Assembly (NCBI GenBank): GCA_015163825.1
Contig: JAAOIL010000103.1
Span: 1 to 5,267 of the forward strand
Length of the DNA stretch: 5,267 nucleotides
Direction: 5' to 3'
Source: Alphaproteobacteria bacterium
Lineage (GTDB): Bacteria > Pseudomonadota > Alphaproteobacteria > RS24
The first letter of the stretch is position 1; each line of letters starts with the position of its first letter. Below are positions 1 to 5,267 of the stretch, piece by piece. Both the position numbers and the translations under genes were made by a program. Below the pieces are notes generated by a model, which was not told the DNA's origin, made no database searches, and saw nothing but the letters and a program-made list of their open reading frames with translations.

Positions 1-326
1 CGCGCTTCATCTGACATACGACTGGGGTCCCAGGGCGGGTCAAAGGTCATATTCACCACGACATCGCCAACGCCATCAACGCTACGCACCGCATCTTCCA
101 CCCAACGCGGCATAAGTTCTGCCACAGGACAGCCCGGGGCGGTAAGTGTCATATCAATCACCACATCGCGTGTATCGTTAACATCAACACGATAGATGAG
201 CCCTAGCTCATAAACATCAACAGGAATCTCCGGGTCATAGACGCTTTTTAATGCCCCGATGAGTTCGTCTGTGAGTGCCGCCAGTTCGGGTGATAAAGGT
301 GTGCCGTCTTCGTCTGTGTGTGTCAT
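1..326 (-). CDS. sufT: MIP18/DUF59 (SufT-type) iron-sulfur cluster assembly protein, 3' end cut by window edge
   Basis: Small MIP18-family (DUF59) protein, the kind encoded in SUF operons and implicated in cluster maturation or transfer to client proteins in the cytoplasm. The reading frame starts at ATG 326-324 and stays open to the left edge, showing 108 residues. Visible family landmarks are DPEIPVDVYELGLIY (about residues 31-45), the TLTAPGCP segment with the family's conserved Cys66, and DPPWDPSRMSDEA at the visible end. Relatives end within roughly ten residues of this last motif, so probably only a short tail is missing. The start is chosen because AGGTGA lies 5 nt upstream; an in-frame GTG at 335-333 would have no ribosome site. 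It begins 5 nt after the sufS stop, so it is almost certainly co-transcribed. The family is clear; the exact biochemical role of the operon-linked protein is less settled. A PaaD-like label would reflect the same family. Confidence 0.93.
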   Translation of the reverse strand, partial: MTHTDEDGTPLSPELAALTDELIGALKSVYDPEIPVDVYELGLIYRVDVNDTRDVVIDMTLTAPGCPVAELMPRWVEDAVRSVDGVGDVVVNMTFDPPWDPSRMSDEA

Positions 327-331
327 ATCTT

Positions 332-337
332 TCACCT
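332..337 (-). promoter_or_regulatory. Shine-Dalgarno site for the DUF59 gene, overlapping the sufS stop
   Basis: AGGTGA in coding sense, 5 nt before the ATG at 326. Its last three bases are the TGA stop codon of sufS, so ribosomes ending sufS sit directly on the next gene's ribosome site, which suggests translational coupling. It supports ATG 326 as the start. Confidence 0.75.
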
Positions 338-1567
338 AAAAAATGATACGGCTTTGTCTAATGCCGTTGCTGCTTGTTCTACCTCTTCGCGCGTATTATA
401 AAAAGCGAAAGAAGCACGTAATGTGGCGGCGACCCCAAAATGCGCCATAAGGGGCTCCGCACAATGTTGCCCCGCACGCATTGCCACCCCCGATTGATCT
501 AGCAAAGTCGCAATATCATGCGGGTGCACATCTTCTACACAAAAAGAAAGTATCGCCCCTTTCTCTTGTATATCATTTGGCGTGGGTAGCAAACGCACTT
601 TATCTATTTGTGCGAATAAATCTGCGGCATAGTCATGCAACATCATCTCGTGTGTGTGTGCCGCCTCTCTATCCATGCCGTCAAGATAAGTGAGAGCTGC
701 CTCTAACCCGACCGCCTCTATAATAGCGGGTGTGCCCGCCTCAAACCGCTCTGGGATATCGGCATAGTGAATGACATCTTGGCTGACGCTGGCTATCATC
801 TCCCCCCCCCCACGATAGGGGCGCATAGTGCGCAATGTATCCGCCTTGCCATACAAAACCCCTATCCCTGTTGGTCCGTATAATTTATGCGCCGAAAAAA
901 CATAGAAATCACAATCAAGCGCTTGCACATCTATTGGCAAATGCACGATAGACTGACAACCATCTAGCAAAACTTTCACATTATGATTATGAGCGATGGC
1001 GACAATCTGTTTTGCGTTTGTGATACACCCCAAAGCGTTTGACATATGCGTCATCGCTACCATTTTAGTGCGGGCGGTGAAAGCCGCCTCATACGCCGCC
1101 ATATCTAATGTGCCACTTTCGGTTATCGGTATCCATTTTAGCACCGCCCCATATCGTTCACGCAAGAAATGCCATGGCACGATATTTGAATGATGCTCCA
1201 TAATAGACAGGATAATCTCATCACCCTCTTTTATTTGGGGCGCACAATAACTATGGGCGACGAGGTTGATGGCATCTGTCGCATTGGCAGTGAAGATTAT
1301 GCTTTTGTCATCTGCGGCATTGATGAAGTTTGCGGTGTGTGCTCGTGCCGCCTCATAGGCGGCTGTCGCCCGATTAGAAAGTTCGTGCAAACCACGATGC
1401 ACATTCGCATAATCGCGGCTAGCAAATGCCGCCATACGCGCCAACACCGCTTCTGGTTTTTGCGCCGAAGCCGCATTATCAAAATAGACAAGCGGCTTAC
1501 CATTAACCGCCTGATGAAGAACTGGAAAATCTGCCCTCACCCCCGCCACATCAAAGGCGCTAGGCAC
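332..1567 (-). CDS. sufS: SufS, class II cysteine desulfurase (PLP-dependent)
   Basis: Converts L-cysteine to L-alanine and holds the sulfur as a cysteine persulfide for the SufBCD scaffold; cytoplasmic. From GTG 1567 the protein is 411 residues, close to the 406 of E. coli SufS. Active-site residues are all present: His125 in EHHSNIVPW (PLP stacking), Asp202 and Gln205 in LLDGCQS, Lys228 in FSAHKLYGPTGIGVLYG (Schiff base), Arg364, and the persulfide Cys369 in RAGQHCAEPL. N-terminal FDVAGVRADFP and YFDNAASAQKP also fit the family. The frame is open up to a GTG at 1615, but those 16 extra codons lie inside sufD and do not resemble SufS. GTG 1567 is preferred: GGAG lies 7 nt upstream and it overlaps the sufD stop by 8 nt. 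The first in-frame ATG is only at residue 45, so an ATG start is excluded. DGCQ, where DGAQ is common, is a mild oddity, as is the G10 run at residues 253-257. No sufE is visible in the window. Confidence 0.97.
   Translation of the reverse strand: MPSAFDVAGVRADFPVLHQAVNGKPLVYFDNAASAQKPEAVLARMAAFASRDYANVHRGLHELSNRATAAYEAARAHTANFINAADDKSIIFTANATDAINLVAHSYCAPQIKEGDEIILSIMEHHSNIVPWHFLRERYGAVLKWIPITESGTLDMAAYEAAFTARTKMVAMTHMSNALGCITNAKQIVAIAHNHNVKVLLDGCQSIVHLPIDVQALDCDFYVFSAHKLYGPTGIGVLYGKADTLRTMRPYRGGGEMIASVSQDVIHYADIPERFEAGTPAIIEAVGLEAALTYLDGMDREAAHTHEMMLHDYAADLFAQIDKVRLLPTPNDIQEKGAILSFCVEDVHPHDIATLLDQSGVAMRAGQHCAEPLMAHFGVAATLRASFAFYNTREEVEQAATALDKAVSFFR
802..811 (-). repeat. Homopolymer run of ten G (coding sense) inside sufS
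   Basis: Ten consecutive C on the plus strand, read as three GGG glycine codons plus the first base of the next GAG. It encodes the GGGE of the conserved PYRGGGEMI segment of SufS. The frame is intact on both sides. Runs this long are prone to replication or transcription slippage and to sequencing error. Confidence 0.95.
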
Positions 1568-2738
1568 TAGATGTCTCCGCAATGAGGGAGGATATATAAT
1601 TTTGCACCAAAACACGTTGCGGTTCTGCCGCTATGGTTGCCACCACTTGTTCTATAAATGCCGCTATCAATAAACGCTTTGCCGTTTTCTTATCAACGCC
1701 TCGGGCTTGTAAGAAAAATAAAGCATCATCATCAAGCGCCCCAATGGTAGCGCCGTGCGCACACGCAACATCATCAGCGTAAATCTCTAATTCGGGTTTT
1801 GTATCCATTTCGGCTTCATCGCTGAGCATCATCGCACGGATATTTTGCGTGGCATCAACGTGTTGAGCATCACGCGCCACAATCACTTTGCCTTGAAATA
1901 TGCCTCGTGCTGTGTCGTCCAACACATTATGCGCGTTAATCGTGCTAGATGTGTGCGCCGCATGATGATGTGCCACGCAACGCATATCGTGATGATTATT
2001 GCCCGTCCCCAAAATCGCATTGTGTAAATATGCGTGTGCCCCCACACCCGATAAATGAATATGGCTTTCGTGGCGCACCACATCACCCGCCATAATAAAA
2101 TCTGTGCTATGGAGTGTCGCGTCTTTCGCTAATGTGATTGTTTGCGTCTCCACCGCTACACTACCATAATGATGGCTGATAATGTTGAGCCGTGCGCCCT
2201 GCCCCAACTCAATATCCCACCAGATATTATGGGCGCCACTGGCGGCACAGGTTTTTATTAAAGTCATCTCAACCCCCGCCTCTAGCACGATGTGATGGCG
2301 AATATGGTGGCTGGTATCGCCCAAAGTTTTCACCTCTAGCGGACGCGAGGGGGTGTTTATTACCCGCAGACATAATCCGTCTTGGGCGTGTGCCATATTA
2401 TAAGCGTTAATCGCCGTTGCTTTTTCTGGCAGAGGCTGTGGCGCATAAGGCGTGATATGAAATGCCGCCTCATCGCCCTCACTCGCCTCTATATTTTTCA
2501 CACCATCACGAAACACACCATCACGAAATACTATGCAATATGGATTAACACTTGCGAAATCTATCGGGGATAAAATTTGTGTCGGTTTGGCATCACGCAA
2601 TAATGTTGGTAGCTCTGTATAATGCCAATCCTCGTTATGTCGTGTTGGTAAGCCTTGCGCTTGCGCCACCTTATATGCCGCTTGGCGAACACTATCTTTT
2701 TCTGGTGTGGCGATGTTAAACATTTTGATAAGCGGCAT
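1560..2738 (-). CDS. sufD: SufD, scaffold subunit of the SufBCD Fe-S cluster assembly complex
   Basis: Partner of SufB in the SufBC2D scaffold that assembles clusters in the cytoplasm. At 392 residues it is in the usual size range for SufD. The C-terminal half is diagnostic: ARGIFQGKVIV (278-288), QHVDATQN (292-299), a DTKPELEIYADDV block (312-324), CAHGATIGALDDDALFFLQARG (326-347) and the C-terminal helical region. His328 in CAHGAT corresponds to the SufD histidine (E. coli His360) implicated in cluster assembly with SufB. Start ATG 2738 overlaps sufC by 23 nt and has a purine-rich stretch (GAGG, GGAAGG) just upstream. A second ATG at 2723 would overlap by only 8 nt but lacks a ribosome site; it would shorten the protein by five residues. 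Oddities are a perfect 15-bp tandem duplication giving FRDGV twice (71-80) and a very histidine-dense stretch at 144-270. The stop (TAG) lies inside the start of sufS, suggesting coupled translation. Confidence 0.96.
   Translation of the reverse strand: MPLIKMFNIATPEKDSVRQAAYKVAQAQGLPTRHNEDWHYTELPTLLRDAKPTQILSPIDFASVNPYCIVFRDGVFRDGVKNIEASEGDEAAFHITPYAPQPLPEKATAINAYNMAHAQDGLCLRVINTPSRPLEVKTLGDTSHHIRHHIVLEAGVEMTLIKTCAASGAHNIWWDIELGQGARLNIISHHYGSVAVETQTITLAKDATLHSTDFIMAGDVVRHESHIHLSGVGAHAYLHNAILGTGNNHHDMRCVAHHHAAHTSSTINAHNVLDDTARGIFQGKVIVARDAQHVDATQNIRAMMLSDEAEMDTKPELEIYADDVACAHGATIGALDDDALFFLQARGVDKKTAKRLLIAAFIEQVVATIAAEPQRVLVQNYISSLIAETSSA
1574..1578 (-). promoter_or_regulatory. Shine-Dalgarno site that sets the sufS GTG start
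   Basis: GGAGA in coding sense inside the last codons of sufD; the GGAG core is 7 nt before GTG 1567. This spacing is near ideal and favours GTG 1567 over the in-frame TTG at 1582 or GTG at 1615. Confidence 0.7.
2499..2528 (-). repeat. Perfect 15-bp tandem duplication in sufD (two copies)
   Basis: The plus-strand unit CACACCATCACGAAA occurs at 2499-2513 and again, identically, at 2514-2528. It is in frame and encodes FRDGV-FRDGV at SufD residues 71-80. The bases just outside do not extend the match. It looks like a recent slippage duplication of five codons in the variable N-terminal part of SufD. Confidence 0.95.
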
Positions 2739-3465
2739 AGCCTTCCGCCTCTAGTTTAAGCGCCAATGCCGCATCACCAGATTCCACCAACTGCCCCGCC
2801 ACCAATACATGGACATAATCGGGGCGGATAAAATCTAGCAGACGTTGATAATGCGTAATCACCAACATAGCGCGCTCAGGAGAACGCATCGCATTCACCC
2901 CTTCCGCTACGATTTGCAACGCATCAATATCTAAACCACTATCGGTTTCGTCTAGTATTGCGAAACGTGGTTCTAGCACCACCATTTGCAATATCTCGTT
3001 GCGTTTCTTTTCGCCACCAGAGAAGCCGACATTCAATTGACGTTTCAACATATCATCATTCATTTGTAGCGCTGCCGCTTTCTCTCTTACCAGACGCAGA
3101 AATTGGGCAGAGTTCATCGCCTCTTCGCCTCTGGCTTTACGCAAGGCATCGTAAGATGTTTTCAGCAAAGTCATATTCGTTATACCCGCCACCTCTATCG
3201 GATATTGGAAGGCTAAAAACATTCCCAAATGCGCACGGGCTTCGGGTGGTAGTGCCGCAATGTCTTGCCCCATAAAAGCAATGCTGCCTTTGGTAATCTC
3301 ATAACCATCACGACCCGCCAACACATAAGACAAAGTGGATTTGCCCGATCCATTAGGACCCATAATCGCATGCACTTCCCCGCCCTTGATGACCAAGTTA
3401 ATGCCACGCAAAATAGGTTCGCCATTGACGTTGACGTGTAGGTCTTTTATTTCAATGAGCGACAT
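2716..3465 (-). CDS. sufC: SufC, ABC-type ATPase of the SufBCD complex
   Basis: Soluble ABC ATPase that dimerises on SufB and SufD and drives the conformational change needed for cluster assembly; it is not a transporter. At 249 residues it matches the E. coli protein in length. Motifs in order are Walker A GPNGSGKST (36-44, Lys42), Q-loop Gln87 in FLAFQYP, the signature FSGGEKKRNEI (148-158), Walker B with catalytic Glu in FAILDETDSGLDID (168-181, Glu173), and the H-loop His205 in VITHYQR. GGEKKRNE and DETDSGLD are typical of SufC rather than of transporter ATPases. The start ATG 3465 shares one base with the sufB stop (TAATG), and GGGAG lies 9 nt upstream. The 3' end overlaps sufD. No unusual features were seen. 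Confidence 0.98.
   Translation of the reverse strand: MSLIEIKDLHVNVNGEPILRGINLVIKGGEVHAIMGPNGSGKSTLSYVLAGRDGYEITKGSIAFMGQDIAALPPEARAHLGMFLAFQYPIEVAGITNMTLLKTSYDALRKARGEEAMNSAQFLRLVREKAAALQMNDDMLKRQLNVGFSGGEKKRNEILQMVVLEPRFAILDETDSGLDIDALQIVAEGVNAMRSPERAMLVITHYQRLLDFIRPDYVHVLVAGQLVESGDAALALKLEAEGYAAYQNV
2741..2751 (-). promoter_or_regulatory. Purine-rich ribosome site before sufD, inside the end of sufC
   Basis: In coding sense GAGGCGGAAGG ends 2 nt before ATG 2738; the GAGG part lies 9 nt upstream of that ATG. The alternative start ATG 2723 has no comparable sequence in front of it, so this supports the longer SufD, although the spacing is not ideal for either core. Confidence 0.5.
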
Positions 3466-4955
3466 TATCCGACACTCCCTTCCAGTGATAGGCTGAGTAA
3501 GGCTTGCGCTTCTACGGCAAACTCCATTGGTAGTTCCTGCAAGACTTCACGGCAAAAGCCATTAACGATGAGGGAGACGGCTTCTTCTGGATCTAGCCCT
3601 CTTTGACGGCAGAAGAATAATTGGTCTTCGCTGATTTTAGAACTAGAGGCTTCGTGTTCTATGATAGCCGACTTATTTTTTGACTCTATATATGGCACGG
3701 TATGCGCCGCACATTTATCGCCGATTAAGAGGCTGTCGCATTGTGTGAAATTTCTAGCACCTTTTGCTTTCGGGTGCATATTGACCTGCCCCCGATACAC
3801 ATTGGACGAATGCCCCGCCGACACACCTTTGGAAATGATTTTACTTTTTGTGTTACGCCCCAGATGCAACATTTTCGTGCCGCTATCCACTTGTTGGCGA
3901 TTATTAGAGATGGCGATAGAATAAAATTCACCTGTGCTGTTATCACCTCTCAAAATACATGACGGATATTTCCATGTAATGGCGGAGCCTGTTTCAACTT
4001 GCGTCCAGCTGATATGAGCGCGCGCTTCACGACAATCGCCACGTTTGGTGACAAAGTTATAGATACCACCCTTGCCATTTTCATCGCCCGGATACCAGTT
4101 CTGCACGGTGGAATATTTTATCTCTGCCTCTTCTAGGGCGACAAGTTCCACCACCGCCGCATGCAGTTGATTTTCGTCACGCATAGGGGCGGTGCACCCT
4201 TCTAAATAACTGACATAAGAGCCTTTATCGGCGATAACCAAAGTTCGTTCAAACTGCCCTGTATTCGCTTCGTTAATACGGAAATAAGTGGAGAGTTCCA
4301 TCGGGCAGCGCACCCCTTTCGGGATATAAACAAACGACCCATCAGAAAAAACTGCCGAATTCATCGCCGCAAAATAATTATCGGATTTGGGAACAACCGA
4401 CCCCAGATATTTACGCACGAGGGCGGGGTGTTCACGCACCGCTTCAGAGAAAGAGCAGAAAATAATGCCATGTGTCGCTAACTCCTCCCTAAAAGTTGTG
4501 CCGACCGAGACACTATCAAACACCACATCCACTGCCACTTTTCGCACACCCGCCAACACTTCTTGTTCCGCTAAAGGTATGCCGAGTTTTTTATAAACAC
4601 GCAAGAGTTCGGGATCTACTTCGTCCATCGTTTTGGGAGCATTCTCCATAGAGCGTGGCGCCGCATAATAACAAAGCGACTGATAATCTATCGGTGGGTA
4701 ATCAACATACGCCCAATCAGGTTCCGCCATTGTCTGCCAACGCTCATAAGCATCTAGCCGCCAATCCAGCAACCATTGCGGTTCGTCCTTCTTGGCAGAA
4801 ATAAGACGCACCACTTCTTCATTTAAGCCGGGCGGAATGCGGTCGGCTTCAATATCACTGCTGAAACCATACTGATAATGCTCCCCGCCAAAGCGATTAA
4901 CGTGCGCCACCGTTTCACGGCTGATAGAAGATTTTGCTTCATTTATCTCAGACAT
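3465..4955 (-). CDS. sufB: SufB, core scaffold subunit of the SufBCD Fe-S cluster assembly complex
   Basis: Main scaffold of the SufBC2D complex; accepts persulfide sulfur from the desulfurase and forms the nascent cluster with SufD. From ATG 4955 it is 496 residues (E. coli 495). Family blocks include FSDGSFVYIPKGVRCPMELS (203-222), YLEGCTAPMRDENQLH (251-266) with Cys254, FTQCDSLLIGDKCAAHTVPY (403-422) with Cys406, and AIIEHEASSSKISEDQLF (430-447) with Glu435. Cys254, Cys406 and Glu435 correspond to E. coli Cys254, Cys405 and Glu434, residues important for sulfur transfer and assembly. No N-terminal CxxCxxxC motif is present. The frame extends to a TTG at 4979, but those eight codons lie within the upstream gene; ATG 4955 gives the family length and sits 1 nt after the preceding stop (TGATATG). 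There is no good Shine-Dalgarno in front, so coupling to the upstream gene is likely. The stop overlaps the sufC start by 1 nt. Confidence 0.98.
   Translation of the reverse strand: MSEINEAKSSISRETVAHVNRFGGEHYQYGFSSDIEADRIPPGLNEEVVRLISAKKDEPQWLLDWRLDAYERWQTMAEPDWAYVDYPPIDYQSLCYYAAPRSMENAPKTMDEVDPELLRVYKKLGIPLAEQEVLAGVRKVAVDVVFDSVSVGTTFREELATHGIIFCSFSEAVREHPALVRKYLGSVVPKSDNYFAAMNSAVFSDGSFVYIPKGVRCPMELSTYFRINEANTGQFERTLVIADKGSYVSYLEGCTAPMRDENQLHAAVVELVALEEAEIKYSTVQNWYPGDENGKGGIYNFVTKRGDCREARAHISWTQVETGSAITWKYPSCILRGDNSTGEFYSIAISNNRQQVDSGTKMLHLGRNTKSKIISKGVSAGHSSNVYRGQVNMHPKAKGARNFTQCDSLLIGDKCAAHTVPYIESKNKSAIIEHEASSSKISEDQLFFCRQRGLDPEEAVSLIVNGFCREVLQELPMEFAVEAQALLSLSLEGSVG
3475..3483 (-). promoter_or_regulatory. 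Ribosome site for sufC within the sufB 3' end
   Basis: GGAAGGGAG in coding sense, 9 nt before ATG 3465. The start codon overlaps the sufB stop as TAATG, a common coupling arrangement, so sufC translation probably involves reinitiation as well as this site. Confidence 0.6.
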
Positions 4956-4956
4956 A

Positions 4957-5267
4957 TCAAGCCGCTTTCTGTTGTTCAATAAAGGAACGAAATATATCTA
5001 GGAAGCGATGAATATCTGCCTCTTGTGTTTGCCAGCCGAAACTTACCCGCAATGCCGAAGCCGATTGTGCAGCATCAATCCCCATTGCCGCCAACACATG
5101 GCTTTGTTCTACCTTGCCACTGGAACACGCCGCCCCCGAACTTATCGCCACACCTGCAAGATCTAATTTCATCAAGAAAGTTTCTGCCGTCATTCCCCCC
5201 AATGAAAAACAAGTTGTATTTGGCAGACGCGGCACATCGGCACCGAATATGGTGATGTGTGGTGCCA
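4957..5267 (-). CDS. NifS/IscS-like (class I) cysteine desulfurase, C-terminal part; 5' end beyond window
   Basis: Last 102 residues of a PLP-dependent cysteine desulfurase of the NifS/IscS group; the frame is open to the right edge, so the start lies outside. Family features are LPNTTCFSLGGMTAETFLMKLD, then the persulfide-loop motif AISSGAACSSGKVEQSHVLAAMG with the catalytic Cys at codon 5127-5125, and a C-terminal region of the type LRVSFGWQTQEADIHRFL. The SGxACSSGKxxxSHVL loop is that of class I enzymes and clearly unlike the RAGQHCAEPL site of SufS in the same operon. A GTG at 5235 is only an internal codon: conserved residues continue upstream of it (APHITIFGADV). The TGA stop is 1 nt before the sufB ATG. 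It probably supplies sulfur for cluster assembly or another pathway such as tRNA thiolation; the sequence does not decide which. The subfamily symbol is left blank because the N-terminal two-thirds are not visible. Confidence 0.95.
   Translation of the reverse strand, partial: APHITIFGADVPRLPNTTCFSLGGMTAETFLMKLDLAGVAISSGAACSSGKVEQSHVLAAMGIDAAQSASALRVSFGWQTQEADIHRFLDIFRSFIEQQKAA

Noticed and set aside
327..345. Possible terminator or promoter at the sufS-DUF59 junction (A-rich stretch)
   Set aside because: There is no GC-rich stem beside the A/T run, and the run encodes the last SufS residues. The 5-nt gap leaves no room for an independent promoter.
650..660. Short GT dinucleotide run (plus strand) in sufS
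   Set aside because: Only about five units, encoding AHTHE in a variable helix. Too short to suggest a functional microsatellite.
1190..1570. 126-codon open frame on the plus strand opposite sufS
   Set aside because: It lies wholly antisense to the conserved N-terminal third of SufS; its translation is rich in Cys, Arg and His with no recognisable domain. It is a codon-composition shadow.
1568..1615. N-terminal extension of SufS from GTG 1615
   Set aside because: The 16 residues are the sufD 3' end read in another frame. They do not look like SufS, and the protein from 1567 already has the family length.
2958..3275. 105-codon open frame on the plus strand opposite sufC
   Set aside because: Antisense to strongly conserved SufC motifs, with no family resemblance and no separate ribosome site supporting it.
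4956..4979. N-terminal extension of SufB from TTG 4979
   Set aside because: The eight codons overlap the end of the desulfurase gene; ATG 4955 gives 496 residues and keeps numbering aligned with E. coli SufB.
4957..5235. A separate small gene starting at GTG 5235
   Set aside because: The frame continues upstream with desulfurase-like residues to the window edge, so this GTG is an internal valine codon of a larger, cut-off gene.

Overview
The window is almost wall-to-wall coding sequence, all on the minus strand. It holds most of one SUF iron-sulfur cluster assembly operon. In transcription order (right to left) the genes are the 3' end of a class I (NifS/IscS-like) cysteine desulfurase (4957 to beyond 5267), sufB (3465-4955), sufC (2716-3465), sufD (1560-2738), sufS (332-1567) and a MIP18/DUF59 gene of the SufT type (start at 326, running off the left edge). 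No RNA gene, mobile element, CRISPR array, terminator or promoter could be supported. The only non-coding bases are a 1-nt and a 5-nt gap, so there is no intergenic stretch to describe.

The gene order (NifS/IscS-like desulfurase, sufB, sufC, sufD, sufS, DUF59) is the arrangement I know from Alphaproteobacteria. There the operon usually begins with an iscR-type regulator and ends with sufA. Base composition, estimated by eye at the high-40s % GC, is lower than in many cultured Alphaproteobacteria, so a less-studied lineage is plausible. This is inference from order and protein character; the sequence has no marker gene that fixes the taxon.

The products act together. A PLP cysteine desulfurase (SufS, possibly also the class I enzyme upstream) takes sulfur from cysteine as a persulfide. 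The SufB-SufC-SufD scaffold, with SufC as the ABC-type ATPase, builds the cluster. The DUF59 protein is thought to help mature or deliver clusters to client proteins. Junctions are tight: a 1-nt gap, a 1-nt overlap (TAATG), a 23-nt overlap (8 nt if an internal start is used), an 8-nt overlap (GTGCCTAG) and a 5-nt gap. This points to one co-transcribed, translationally coupled unit whose promoter lies beyond base 5267.

I do not see an undescribed system. The points worth a second look are small: a run of ten G (coding sense) inside the conserved GGGE motif of sufS, a perfect 15-bp in-frame tandem duplication in sufD, an unusually histidine-dense middle region in SufD, a sufS start that cannot be ATG, and a sufB start with no clear Shine-Dalgarno sequence.
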